DNA of 64,000 nt from Stagonosporopsis chrysanthemi (GCA_022560025.1 JAFISE010000124.1:1-64000), one strand, 5' to 3'; positions 1 to 11,018 are shown, counted from the first letter of the stretch. A program made the numbers and translations. Notes: generated from the letters alone by a model not told the origin.

Positions 1-16
1 GTAGCTGTAAACAACG

Positions 17-445
17 CTAGTGCAGGATAGGGAGCTGCATCTCAACAAAAGTGAGGCGCAGGTTGCCCATGAGGCAAGGGAGACTCCAAATCGTGACACG
101 GGAAGACACGGTGGCAGAGTCGCAGACAAGACCGAAGATCATGTTGCGAAGCTCTGAAGGCAGGCGCAAGAGCGGAGAGTTCTGCATATTGTCCTGCATG
201 CTGAGATGAGTCAGTAAAGATGCGTCAAAGTGGATGGAAACACTTACATGTGATAGAGTTGGTCGATCCTCAGCACTGGCGAAGTTATCGCTAGGAGGTT
301 GAGAAGTTGGAAGGGATTGAGCGAGGCGAAATTGAATACAGTGGGTAGAGCAAGATGGTATTAAATAGAGCCAGGTGGGGGAAGGTTGAGCGCGATGAAG
401 CGGGTGAGTCCGCTTCAGGCTAGGGGCGATGCACTCTTTCTTCAC
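17..445 (-). CDS. 2EXR-type protein (LRLPSELRN motif), partial at window edge
   Basis: The reading frame on the minus strand carries the motif LLRLPSELRNMIFGLV, the hallmark of the fungal 2EXR/F-box-like family whose function is mostly unknown. A strong intron (GTAAGT donor at 247, TACTGAC branch, CTCAG acceptor ending at 201) lies just upstream of the motif, so the apparent ATG at 199 may be internal and the real start may lie in an upstream exon ending at 248. The frame meets a TAG at 17-19, before the usual C-terminal part of the family, so the gene is either truncated or continues beyond the window after another intron. Related copies lie at about 1.1-1.2, 1.4-1.8, 2.2-2.9 and 17.0-17.5 kb. 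Confidence 0.5.
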   Translation of the reverse strand: MKKECIAPSLKRTHPLHRAQPSPTWLYLIPSCSTHCIQFRLAQSLPTSQPPSDNFASAEDRPTLSHVSVSIHFDASLLTHLSMQDNMQNSPLLRLPSELRNMIFGLVCDSATVSSRVTIWSLPCLMGNLRLTFVEMQLPILH

Positions 446-1130
446 TCAATGGTGGTGCACCACAGATATTGCCACAAAGGGCCTCCGAGTCACTGCAAAC
501 AGGTTTTTCCGAAATACTGTTCAAGAGAAGGGTGGAGCAGAGTTGGCATTGTGGGACATAGTTCTCCGCATCGTGCAGTGACTGCGCGTGGCTATATAGG
601 TCGAGCACTGTGACAGAATAACGCAAGCCCTGCTCCGCAACCCATGGATGTCAGGGCTTCAAAGTCGCAATTTGCTTTTGTGGCCGTCAGGATCTAGAAA
701 TAGTTGACTTCCTGGTCTGGTCGATCGAAAATGTCCCGCACAATGCGAAGCTGGGTCTTGCCAGTGCTTTGTGTCGAGTTGCAATAACCTCGCCTGGAAT
801 ATCCATCGGCATGATGTTGATGAAATTCATGTTCGGAAACATGTGCTTCGCCCAGAAACCGTCGGCCCAGCCTAGCGGTACCTGTCGGACTCGAAGGATC
901 GCAAGCTACTTGACCATTTCTCTCATGACGTGAAGTCTGTCAACCTCAAGAGGTTGCCTCTGATCTTACTACCACTACTTGAAAACATTTTTTCAGTGTC
1001 CCATCGTAAATCGTCTATACAGCAGAAATCCCGTGTCTCCAAAGTGTGGACTTCAACATTTTTATGCCTGCACCATCACGGATGGTGGGAATGGGCTGCT
1101 GGGAGACTAGAGGACAGGCCAAAGCTGTTA
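446..1130. other. Gene-free stretch
   Basis: I see no convincing coding signal here. The short open frames lack family motifs and splice structure. The stretch separates two copies of the 2EXR family. Confidence 0.4.
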
Positions 1131-1200
1131 GCATACTTTGTAGGGTTTGCTGGTACAAAGCTTTTAACGTATGATGGTAGGCGCAAGAGCGGAGCGCTTG
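1131..1200 (-). pseudogene. Possible 2EXR relic (N-terminal motif only)
   Basis: On the minus strand one frame reads LLRLPSYVKSF, resembling the start of the 2EXR motif and losing it after PS. The 16-base string at 1179-1194 is identical to 162-177, inside the 2EXR motif of the copy at the left edge. This looks like a fragment of a duplicated 2EXR gene. Chance similarity in so short a stretch cannot be excluded. Confidence 0.3.
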
Positions 1201-1429
1201 TTTGATTTGGCTAAGCGCGTACGAATATCATTCGCTAAACGTATGTTGGTAGAAACCGTGAAGTTGCCTGAACCCACGTGTGACACTGGTGGGGACGGAC
1301 ACGCAATGTCGATATCTTTGGCACACGATATGCAACGGTTGCTTTCACTTCAAGGACAAGCTATCTCAATCACTACACATAGCACATTGTCCCACTTGAG
1401 ATTCCCAAGGGTTCCAAAATGCCTCTATC

Positions 1430-1800
1430 CTACACACCACCAAAACCAAAGCCTTCACACCTACTACACCTCTCAAAACAAAACCTCCACCTTCCCCGCA
1501 AACACCCCAACCAACAACCCCTCCACCCACCTCCTCGTATCCCAATTCCATGCCGCCTCCACACCCCCCCAGTCCCCATCACTCATCCCGTCCCCTCCCC
1601 ACTCTCCACCCCCAACGGACATACAAAAGCGCCGGCTCCATAGGCGGGTTGCTTGCACGTGGAGTAAAGCGCGAGGCCGCTGTATGACGGCACGGCGGGC
1701 GGGCGGCGTAGACGGTGACGGCGGAACAGGCGAGTGCATGGATTTCGTTGCGCAATATAGTAGAGCAGCGTAGAAGGGGTGAGACGGACTGGCATTTGAG
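1430..1800 (-). pseudogene. Decayed 2EXR paralogue
   Basis: On the minus strand the frame around 1800-1700 reads SPLLRCSTILRNEIHALAC, a damaged version of SxLLRLPPELRNxIYxLA. A different frame ending at 1473 carries DTRRWVEGLLVGVF, which matches the C-terminal part of the intact copy at 2221-2915 (GWVEGVVRGVF). The two halves lie in different frames and about 250 bp apart instead of about 480 bp. I infer a frameshift plus an internal deletion. The changes in the motif (LPPEL to CSTIL) are compatible with several C-to-T/G-to-A substitutions. Confidence 0.5.
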
Positions 1801-2220
1801 GGTGTTGGAGGGGCTGCGGGGTCGGAGTGTCTGTTGTGGGTGGACGGTGAAGGACGAACAGGCTATTGCTGACTTGTCTGGGTACTTGATGTAAGCTGTT
1901 AGGAGGGAATGTATTGAAGTGCTTTGTGAGGTGTCTTAGGCGCTGCTTCGAAACGGGCCATTTCGGATGTTGGCGCGTTTGGCGAGTGGGTTGGTGGGCA
2001 AAGCGACGGTTGTCGCTCGGGGGAACAGGCTGCAAATGCGTCAGGCTTGGGAGAATCTTCATCTCGCCGGGATGTTTGCACGTGGAGTGTGTCGACACGA
2101 AGTCGCACGTTCTTTTCTCGTCCAGAAAAAACCGCCCTTATCATATACACCCCCAGCACCTCAACCTTGCTTGCCCACACATCCCCCTAAAGCCTACCCA
2201 CCACCCACCACCCCCTCTCT

Positions 2221-2915
2221 CTACCCCTCCACCCGAAACCTCACCACCCCCACATTCCCAAACACCCCCCTCACCACCCCCTCCACCCACCCCCTCACCC
2301 CCTCCCCCCACGCGCCGCCATCCCCCCTCCACACAACCACCTCCCTGACCCCCCGGGCCCACCTCCCCCTATACCCCCCACCCGTAACAGCCCTAACCCA
2401 CCCCTTCCTCACCCCCACCACCTCCCTAATCTGCAAATCCATCGCCACGGGCCCCACCCAAGCCAGCGGCACCTCGACCGAGTCGAACACGGCGCCGCGC
2501 AGCGCCGCTGCGTGGTCGAGGAGGTTGCAGAAGTGCTGGGGGGTGAGAGACGGGTCGATACGCAGGGTTGTTGGGCGGGGGCGCGGGAGCGCGGCGGTTT
2601 CGGAGGCGGTTTGCGCGCAGACGAGGCGCAGGGCGGAGGGGGTGTGGTGTGGGTGGGGCGACTGCGAGACGGTGAGGGTGGTTGTGTAGGCGAGGGTGTA
2701 GATTTTGTTGCGCAGTTCGGGGGGGAGGCGGAGGAGGCGCGAGGAGCGGTTGTTTTTGAGGGTTTTGCCTTTGCTGGGTGGGTTAGAGCGGGTGGTGTGG
2801 TGGTGCGGTGGGGGAGAGGAGAGGTGGTGCGGGGGACGTACAGGGTTATTCTGTTCTCTAGGCGTGGGAGGAAGGCGGCGATGCCGATGTCCGTTTTGAG
2901 TTTGCGGCGAGGCAT
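2221..2915 (-). CDS. 2EXR domain-containing protein, 208 aa
   Basis: Two exons: 2842-2915 and 2221-2773. The intron has donor GTACGT, branch CTCTAAC and acceptor CCCAG and restores a frame that no single ORF shows. The protein starts MPRRKLKTDIGIAAFLPRLE and carries SRLLRLPPELRNKIYTLAY at about residues 34-52, the diagnostic 2EXR motif, followed by alternating hydrophobic and basic segments ending in VGVVRFRVEG. The function of these proteins is not established; they resemble F-box proteins in their N-terminal LPxEL helix. The coding strand is very G-rich in the second half. This is the only copy in the left cluster that I can read without lesions. Confidence 0.65.
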
Positions 2916-3830
2916 TGTGCGAGTTGGGTTGTTGGGCGGGCGGGTGGAGTAGCCAGTACAGCGAAGGTCACATGGCAGCAAACGCGTTGCGCTTGGCAGG
3001 CTCTTCACCTTCACTTACTTTTGTGTACAAATGTGTGCATGCGAGGCTCGGCTCACCTGGCCATTTCACCGTGAAAAAGTCACCACTGTGCGCTTGCGTT
3101 TGCGTCTGCATTTGCGTCCGCAGCAGGTCTCGTCCACTGATGCCTCGACTGATCTGCACACCGCCACCATCACCTCGCTTTAACCCTTATAAGACGAGGG
3201 AACCTTCCCCTTCGAAGAACTCCACACAATACATGCAGTGCCGACCGGACAGCGCGGGTCTGCTACACGTCGGTTTCAATCGTCCGGCGTGGACTGCGTG
3301 GACTGCGTGGATAGAGCTGGAGTGGATGGGTTGAGGGAGAGCAGAGAGGAGCGAGAGGAGAGAGAGGAGAGAGAGGAGAGAGAGGAGAGAGAGGAGAGAG
3401 AGGAGAGGTAGAGGGGAAAAGGGAGGAGGGGGACGGACTAAAAAGAAGCAAATAGAACACAGACTTTAAATCTTAGATGCAAAGACTCGCTCGCAGCAGC
3501 AGTATGAAGACTCGCTCGCAACACCCCCGCTCCGCTTCGCTCCGCTGCGTCTGCATCTGCATCTGCGTACACACTCACGGTCTATATCCTAGGCAAGTCG
3601 TCCCCCACCCGTTCCCCATTCCCATACCATTGAGCGGGAAAGGTCGAAACAAAAAAGAGAAAGGGCCAAAGGCCAAAGCACAAGCACGCCCAAACGCCAA
3701 CACCCCGCCGAGTCATCAAACGCCGCGCTGATGCAGAAACACACCATACCATACCACACATGACATGCCATGACATGCCATGCACCTCGTCTTCGCCCGC
3801 TGCACTTTGCAGGCCTGTCAGACAACACGC
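2916..3830. other. Gene-free stretch with simple repeats
   Basis: No gene recognised. It holds a purine-rich GAGAG/GAGGA tandem array around 3342-3412 with a 9-base period, a duplicated 14-mer AAGACTCGCTCGCA at about 3481 and 3506, and a short ATGACATGCC duplication around 3758-3782. It is probably the terminator of LST8 and the promoter of the 2EXR gene. Confidence 0.4.
3342..3412. repeat. GA-rich minisatellite, 9-base period
   Basis: The sequence repeats GAGAGGAGA head to tail, giving a near-pure purine strand of about 70 bases. No coding or regulatory role is visible. Confidence 0.8.
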
Positions 3831-4332
3831 CTAATTCCCCACAGCCGTATCGTTAAGCGCGACACAAACCGCGCCGCGATGATGACCATTATACTGCCTA
3901 ATAATGCTCTGGCTGCCGAGCTCCCACAGGCGGGCATAGTGATCACTGCAGGCGGTGACGAGATAGGCGCTGTCTGCGGAAAACGCACAGTCCCAGACCC
4001 AACGCTGGTGGCCGTGCAGCGTCGTCTCGAGCGGGAAGGCGGCCGGGTCGCGCTCGGCGGCCGAGGGGAGCGCGTCGCCGGGCTGCACGTTGTGGGGGCT
4101 GGAGAGGTCGACGGACCAGATGCGCGAGGTGTGGTCGGCGGAGCAGGTGGCGAGGTGGCGCACGTCCGGGGAGAGCAGGACGCGTGTTATGTAGGTGTGG
4201 TGGGCGAGGAACTTGCAGACGGGGATGATCGAGGTGAGGTCCCCACGCATTACCATTTTCCAGACGTAGACGTTGCCCTGGGTGGGGGTTAGGGGGGTGT
4301 GCTGGATGGAGAGGGGGGGGGGGGGGGGGAAA

Positions 4333-4401
<69 letters not shown>

Positions 4402-5101
4402 AGGGGGGGGGGGGGGGAGAGAGGAGGAAAGGGGAGAGAGGAGGACAACGGGAGACCTACCGCGTTATTCCCCGCACAAACCATACTCCCATCGCTGGCC
4501 ACCGTGACACTCGCCACACTCACATCATCCTCGGGGATCAACTGATGACTGCACTTATTCTCGCCCAGATCCCAAATCCGCACATTGCCCCCGCGATCAC
4601 AGCTAATCAGCTCGCCCTGGTTCGGGTGAATGACCACATCATTCACGGGCACCCCGTGCGTATAGTTGCGCTGCACGTTCCCGCTGCGCGTGTCCCAGAT
4701 CTTGACGGTCCCGTCCTCGCTCGACGTCACCAGCCACTTGCTCTCGCAGTGGAACGCGACGCCCGTGATGTTGCTCGTGTGCCCGTCAAAGGTCAGGATC
4801 GCGTTCGGGTTGGTCGACTTGATGTCGTACAGCTTCACGGTGTGGTGGCCGGCGGCGGCGAGGTAGCGTTTGTCGGGCGAGATGCAGAGCCGGTTCACCT
4901 GCGAGTCGGGGTGCGGGATCGTGCGCGAGCAGATGCCGGACAGGGCTTCCCAGAAGCTTGGGCGGAGTTAGTGGGGGCTGTAGAGAGGGCGGGGCTGCGT
5001 GTTACCGGATTGTGTGGTCGTAGCCGGCTGGGGGGTTGTTAGGACAGAGCGCGGGAGGGTGGGGGAGGGGGAGACGCACCGGTGCAGAGGATGACAGACA
5101 T
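3831..5101 (-). CDS. lst8: WD40-repeat TOR complex subunit LST8, 328 aa
   Basis: Four exons: 5080-5101, 5006-5027, 4461-4956 and 3831-4277. The first two are only 22 nt each. The N-terminus MSVILCTAGYDHTIRFWEAL and the blocks VTSSEDGTVKIWD, HPNQGELISCDR, SADHTSRIWS and GHQRWVWDCAFSADSAYLVT match the highly conserved LST8/GbetaL family, a seven-bladed WD40 propeller that binds the TOR kinase domain in both TORC1 and TORC2. An insertion of about 20 residues (SSPHNVQPGDALPSAAERD) lies between two blades compared with yeast. Intron 3 (4278-4460) contains a very long C-tract on the coding strand. Identification is secure; the micro-exons rest on frame and splice signals. Confidence 0.95.
4311..4417. 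repeat. Long poly(G) tract (poly(C) on the coding strand of lst8 intron 3)
   Basis: From about 4311 nearly every base is G, interrupted by AAA at 4330-4332 and AA at 4401-4402. The longest uninterrupted run is 4333-4400, 68 bases. It lies wholly inside lst8 intron 3. Exact length is uncertain, because such tracts are prone to sequencing and assembly error. Confidence 0.9.
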
Positions 5102-5449
5102 TGTGGGCGCTGCGGGAGGCTGGGCGATGCGGCTTTTGAACGACGTAGAAGGGAAGGCGACGCGACTACAACACACGCGTTTTGGTCCGCTACAACATGG
5201 CGCGCAGGTCGGGGCGCGGGAATAGAGACTGGACGCAGCCGCAGGTGAGGTCGAGCTGTTTGCCGCACGGGCCACGATTTCAGCCCTGCCGCGGTGAGCC
5301 AAAGCGGGGACGATGCACATGGGGCAGCGACAGCAGCACGATGCACATGGGGCAGCGACAGCAGCATCATGGTTGGGAGTCGTTGCATTTCTCTATCCAA
5401 ATCGCTATGTATACAAGTTCAAACATCCGCCGCCGGTGGTTTCTACAGT
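5102..5449. other. Intergenic region, lst8 upstream and acyl-CoA oxidase downstream
   Basis: No gene. A 29-base unit beginning CGATGCACATGGGGCAGCGA is present twice in tandem at about 5310-5367. The region serves as the lst8 promoter and the terminator of the acyl-CoA oxidase gene. Confidence 0.5.
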
Positions 5450-7628
5450 CTACAGCTTCGACTTCTCGATCCTCTTGAACAGCACGTCGTTCTGGGGGTA
5501 CGGGTCGACGGTGATGTTGTTCAGCGGGTTCAGCTCGCTGGCGCGGTGGAACATGTCCTCGTACACCTTGCCGTCAGCACGTCCCAGACTGCTGTCGAGG
5601 ACCCAGTCATCGAAGCCCCAGGCGTCCACGAGCCGGACAGCGTGCGGCCTGATCTCCTTCAGCAGCTTCATCACGGCATTTGTCCTGGCCAGCATGATTT
5701 GGTGCTTGCTGCACGCGCCACTGACGTAGAACTCGCTGCCCTCCTGCTCGAGCGTGTGCAGCGCGAACAGACGGAAGAGCTTCATCAGAACGTCGACCGT
5801 CTCGTGGTTGACCTGGTTCTTGTCGGCAATCGCCTGCAGCGCAGCGAGGTTGTTCTTGACAATCATCCACTGAGCGTGCGCCTTGGACAGGCGGTAGAAG
5901 TCGACAAGGAGATCGTTCCACGGCTTCTTCTCGCCGTCACGGTGCTTGGACGCCTCGAAAGTGAGGAACGACACGCGCCATGCGAAGGCGTCGACGAGAT
6001 CCTTGTCAGATCCGATAATGTCAAAGGCACAGCCAATCTCGCGGCGGGACTGGAACTCGGCAAGGATCTTGGTTGTGTCGTTGGTGGGGCGCTCGCCCTT
6101 GAGCACAGAGCGCGCAGACTTGAGAAGGTAGCGGGCTACCTGCTGGGTGAGCATGTAGTTGTCGCCCTCCCATGTGAGGGTGGGCAGGTAGTCGGCATAC
6201 CACGGGCCGATGCCGCTGTTGAATTGTTAGCATGTGGAAGTCGTCGTGTTGTTGCTCAGTCTTACCTGAAGCTCGAGTAGCCGTGGCCACCGCACGCACG
6301 ACGGCACACCTCAAGACCCTCACCAGCGATAGAACTGCTGAGCGACTTGAGCGCGCACGACGATGCGTGCAGGTCAGCCATCAGGTCGCTGCCAGACTCC
6401 AGCTCCTCCGGGCCAGCACCGCGCTTGGCATCGCCCTTGTCCCTGCTCTGGCTCAACCTCGCCTGGTTGGCATCGTACATCTCCATCATGGACTTGCCGG
6501 TGAAGTGCAGCGCAAACGTGGCGGCAATGAGAGGAAGAAGACGGATTTGCACCATGGTGTAGTTGAGCACAGGTGTCTCGGCTTCACCAGCAGGAGCATC
6601 GCGGTCCTGGAACTGGCGACGAACAGCCGCGTACCGTGTAGCGATTGTCACACCGCGAGCGAGAACGCTGCCAGCCTGCATGACGATGGAGGAGCGGACC
6701 CAGGTGAGGGTGCCATAGACCAGGGCCGGCGAGCCACGGCGACCGAACTTGTTCGTGTTGGGGTCAACGTATTGGTACTTGGCCAGCATGCTGATGTGGG
6801 GCACCTTGACGTGGTTGAAGAGAAGGAAACCGTTGTCCATGGTGTTGTATCCAAACTTGGGGCCGATGTCGCCGACGTGGATGTTGGGGAGCGGCTCGTG
6901 GGTCTTCATGTCGCGGACCTGCACGCAGAAGGGGGTGGGGCCGTACGACCTGCCCTTGATGATGAGCTGGGCCATGACGACGGCGTGGTTGGCGGTGCGG
7001 CCGAGGGAGCCGATCCACCACTTGCTGGCTGTCAGGTGCGGCGAGTGGATGGTGAAGGTCTTGTCGTCCTCGTTCCAGGTGGCTGTTGTCTCGAGACCGC
7101 GAACGTTGGATCCGTGGCCAAGCTCGGTCTGGGCGTAGCATCCGATGATTTCGTAGTTCTCGGCCTTGGTGAGCCACATCTGTTGCTGCTCCTCTGTGCC
7201 TTGACCGGCAAGGGTGACCTGGGGGGTCAGCGTGCTGTCGAGGTGGATGGCTTGCAATAGCATACCTTGAACATGCTGTCGTGAAGACCGTACGGACCAG
7301 GCTCGCCGACAAGCTCTGTGGCGGCCCTGAACTCATCATATGACCAGTTGTGCTTCTTCTTCAGCAGCCTCAGCTTCTTCTCCCTAGCAAGAGCCCTCTC
7401 GAACCGGTCCGTCCGCCCCATGAAGTAGTTCTGCGACTTGTCGAAAACGGGCTCCGACTTGAGGAGCTGGGTGATGTGATTCCGCCTCTGGATGACTTCC
7501 TTGGTGTGCAGCAGCTCCTCGAGCTTGTCGACAGAGATGTTGGAGCTGGCACGCTCAGCGGCGAGCAGCTCATGGCCCTGGACGCCCGAAGGCTTCAATT
7601 GCTTGACCCAGTCTGGTGTTGTTGGCAT
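5450..7628 (-). CDS. Peroxisomal acyl-CoA oxidase, 693 aa, PTS1 SKL
   Basis: Exons 7266-7628, 6266-7218 and 5450-6215. The enzyme catalyses the first step of peroxisomal beta-oxidation, FAD-dependent oxidation of acyl-CoA to trans-2-enoyl-CoA with H2O2 release. The conserved block CYAQTELGHGSNVRGLETTA (acyl-CoA/FAD binding) lies at about residues 150-170, GGHGYSS near 430, and RPHAVRLVDAWGFDDW near the C-terminus; the catalytic glutamate region is the ACGGHGY segment. It ends in SKL, a canonical peroxisomal targeting signal. Two FarA/FarB-like motifs (CCTCGG at 7722-7727, CCGAGG at 7760-7765) lie 95-137 bp upstream of the ATG. A paralogue of identical length lies at 17742-19929. Confidence 0.95.
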
Positions 7629-9276
7629 GGTGATGATGTGAAATGAGGTGTGGAAAGGAGAGCGAAAAAAAAGTGTAGGAGGTGTGATCTTTGTATGCAG
7701 TACGTCAACACAGTCGAGATCCCTCGGCAGCCGATCTCGCTCGAACGCGCTAGTGAACACCGAGGCATTGTGCGTACGGCTGTTGGATCTGAGGCTCTAA
7801 AAGCGCCGAAGAAGCGCGTCTATTCGGAAGACGCGCGCCTTTGCGGTAAGGCGCGCATCGGCGGTCTCCACGATGTCTCAGGAAACGACCTGCTGCTCTG
7901 CGGCCTCCCCGTGCCTCACCCCATGGGTCCAAATAACCCCGGACGCTGGCTCGAAGCAGTTAGCAGCACGCCATTTGCGATGCCGAGGTACGTCCTGGGG
8001 GGACAGGATCACGTGTGTGAGATAAGATGATCTGATAACGACGCGATCTCGTGCAGACATGAGTCGTGGTCAGGCATGTGAAAGCTGCGGCGTCCAAGCA
8101 TGTGTCTTTACTGGCTATATGAGCATTGAGCGATGTGCTGCCTGTCCTTGTCGATGCTCGCACGTGCTCTCGTTCCACACGGCACGCAGCGGTGGTTTGT
8201 GGAGGAGGTGCCAATGCGTTGTCAGCGACAAGCCGAGGACCCTGACAAGACGTTGGACGAGCGAGGGTGCAGATCGCAGCTGGTGTGGCTGAGGTCTGCC
8301 GCGGCCAATGTCGATACGCATTGTTCCATGTTCACATACATACGTAGGTATCGTCTCTGGCCGGACTGAGCATACAATGACCACAGCTTGGAGCACCTGA
8401 GACGTGCATGACGAGGGTGCCGCAAAGAGACACACACGCCTCTGAACGAGTGGGGCAGCCAGCCGCCACTGCCTTGACACAGGACAATGACCACGTATCT
8501 GCGGCGGAGGGGCCACGAGCCCTCGCTGCTGCAGATACGTCGTCGACACGTCTGGCAGCAAGAAGGACAGACTCACTGTCGGGCGACAGGCTAGAAGAAG
8601 GATTTTCGAAAGCGATGTCTGGGCCCTGGACCTGCCTGCCGTCAGCCGCAGTAGCGGGCGAGGTGGCAGGTGGTCTTGGTTTTGGCATGGCGACCTCGAC
8701 CCGGGCTGTTTAGTATTCAGCCCTGTGCGACGGCACGCGAGCGCTGTGCGAAGCTGGCCAGGCTGCACGCCGCGACGGGCCTGCTGAGATGCAGAAGCAG
8801 CGCCAGGCCGCCATCAACTGGCGCGTCACCAGGCAGAACTCGTGTCTCGCGGCCCAGGGCAGGGCAGGGCAGGGCAAGGCAGGGCGGAGGGGCGCGCAGC
8901 AGAGACTGCAGCCACCTGCCGTCACTCGTCGACGTTGCTGGTCTAAGCTGCTCGAAGCTAGCTCGCTGCCACTGGAGCGTCGAGAGATTGAGAGCGTCAC
9001 TCCGCCTCAACACCAAAGCGCCTGTTTACTCTTAGCGAGCCAGGCACGCAATTCTCCCCCTCCCCACGCCCTTTGCTCCTCACCCCCCTCCTGCCATCGC
9101 ACTGCTCCCGCCGCCGACAGCCGCCCTGTCTGCTGCCTCTGCCCGCGCGTCCCATTTCTCGCCCACCCCGCCCCGACTCGACGCCCGGCTTGCAATTGCA
9201 TGAACGCGCGCACTCGTCCGCTGCACCTCGACATCTCCCCTCCCTCGCCCCGCGGTCCTACTAGGCAGCAGGCACC
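7629..9276. other. Divergent intergenic region between acyl-CoA oxidase and PP2C
   Basis: A 1.65-kb stretch between two divergently transcribed genes. The open frames on both strands (up to about 217 codons on the minus strand at 8115-8768) have no recognisable domain and look like chance frames in GC-rich DNA. Further CCGAGG hexamers occur near 7984 and 8232. A short GGCAG-type repeat lies around 8861-8888. Confidence 0.5.
7722..7765. promoter_or_regulatory. Two fatty-acid response element matches (CCTCGG / CCGAGG)
   Basis: CCTCGG at 7722-7727 and its reverse complement CCGAGG at 7760-7765, about 95-137 bp upstream of the acyl-CoA oxidase ATG. This hexamer is the core known to be bound by the Zn2Cys6 regulators FarA and FarB of Aspergillus at beta-oxidation genes. 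Binding here is inferred from sequence only. Confidence 0.5.
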
Positions 9277-11018
9277 ATGGGTCAGACACTGTCCGAGCCC
9301 GTCGTCGACAAGGTACGCGCCCGCACCCGCCCCGCCCCCGCACCGTGTTTGAAAACACCGCCCGTCGACACCATGACACCATGACACCATGACAACATGA
9401 TACCATGACACCACGCCCGTGCCTGACCCAGCATTGCTGACCACTTGCCCAGAAATCAGAGTCCGGCGATGGCGAGCACTTCATCTTCGGCACGTCCTCG
9501 ATGCAGGGCTGGCGCATCAGCATGGAGGATGCCCACGCCTGCATCCTCGACCTGCAGGCCAACGTCGAAGGCAAGCCCAGCGAGGCCGACAAGCGCCTAG
9601 CCTTCTTCGGCGTGTACGACGGCCACGGCGGCGACAAGGTCGCCATCTACACCGGCGAGCACCTGCACGAGATCGTAGCCAAGCAGGAGGCCTTCAAGGA
9701 GGGTGACATCAAGAAGGCCCTTCAGGACGGCTTCCTGGCGACTGACCGCGCCATCCTGAGTGGTACGCTCCCCGCTCCTCTCTCCTGCTGCTGACCGGCG
9801 CGCTGACTCACAACAGACCCACGATACGAGGAGGAGGTTTCTGGCTGCACAGCGTCCGTCGGCATCCTCTCCAAGGACAAGATCTACGTCGTGAGTGGTG
9901 CCATTCGAACCTGCCGTGCGCTGCCCTCTAACATACACACAGGCCAACTCTGGTGACTCGCGCACAGTCCTGGGCGTCAAGGGCCGCGCAAAGCCCCTCT
10001 CCTTCGACCACAAGCCCCAGAATGAAGGTGAGCAGCCCCCACCTCTCTCCACAGCCCGCGCTCACACTCCACAGCTGAAAAGGCACGCATCCAGGCCGCA
10101 GGAGGCTTCGTCGACTTTGGCCGCGTCAACGGCAACCTCGCCCTGTCGCGTGCGATAGGCGACTTTGAGTTCAAGAAGAGCGCCGATCTCCCCCCTGAGC
10201 AGCAGATCGTCACTGCATTCCCCGACGTCGAGATACACGAGATCCACGCCGACGACGAGTTCCTCGTCGTGGCTTGCGACGGTAAGCTCCACCCCCGCCA
10301 CACCACAGTCATGGCTAACGCTGGCAGGCATCTGGGACGTCCAGTCCTCGCAGGCTGTGATTGAGTTTGTTAGGCGCGGGATTGTGGCAAAGCAGGAGCT
10401 CGCCACCATTTGCGAGAACATGATGGACAACTGTTTGGCGTCTAACAGTGATACGGGCGGCGTTGGCTGCGACAACATGACCATCACTGTCATTGGTCTG
10501 CTCCAGGGGCGCTCCAAGGAGCAGTGGTACGACGACATTGCGAAGAGGGTTGCAAACGGAGAGGGCCCATGTGCGCCGCCAGAGTACGGCAAGTCTGAAG
10601 ATCCAGCTCCGTCGGCCCCTGAGGCTGCAGAGTAATCTAATTCTAATACAATCGTACAGCCGAGTTGCGCGGCCCGGGAGTCCACCACCGCATTGACGAC
10701 AGCCCTGATGAGCATGACATGGACATTGACCACCGGTTCAAGCCGAGTTCCGGTACGGGTGGCCGCATCATTCTGTTAGGCGATGGCACTGAAATTGAAA
10801 CCGGCGGCGCAGACAAGGGAATGTTCGACAACGCCAACGAAGACAAAGACCTCGACTCCCAGGTCAGCAAGTTCAGCAAAGACGATGCAAAGCGCGACGC
10901 CACCCCTGGGCCCAACACCACCGAGGTCACAGAGTCCCCCTCCTCCGTCGCCACCGACAAGTCCGACGACAAGGACGCTGCCCCCGACAAGACCAAGCTC
11001 GATACCCCTGCCAAATAA
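9277..11018 (+). CDS. PP2C-type Ser/Thr protein phosphatase (Ptc2/Ptc3-like), 443 aa
   Basis: Seven exons: 9277-9312, 9453-9762, 9817-9890, 9943-10027, 10075-10281, 10328-10588, 10660-11018. Metal- and phosphate-binding motifs of the PPM family appear in order: MEDAH, YDGHGG, GCTASVG, ANSGDSRTVLG, ALSRAIGDFEFK, ACDGIWDV and GCDNMTI. The N-terminus MGQTLSEP has the MG start typical of Ptc2/3, a possible myristoylation site. Yeast Ptc2/3 dephosphorylate Hog1, Cdc28 and Rad53. The C-terminal part (from about residue 370) is acidic and Ser/Asp-rich. The last intron (10589-10659) has a GC donor (GCAAGT) and an AG acceptor; unspliced, translation would stop at 10633-10635 with a different tail. Intron 1 contains CCATGACA repeats. 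Confidence 0.93.

Noticed and set aside
4299..5042. Plus-strand frame starting with poly-Gly
   Set aside because: It is the reverse of the lst8 intron and exon; the poly-Gly comes from the G-tract.
5294..7260. Long plus-strand frames of 328 and 342 codons
   Set aside because: They lie antisense to the acyl-CoA oxidase exons and reflect GC-rich third positions; no domain is seen.
8115..8768. 217-codon minus-strand frame between acyl-CoA oxidase and PP2C
   Set aside because: No motif, low-complexity composition, overlapping frames of similar length on both strands; likely chance.
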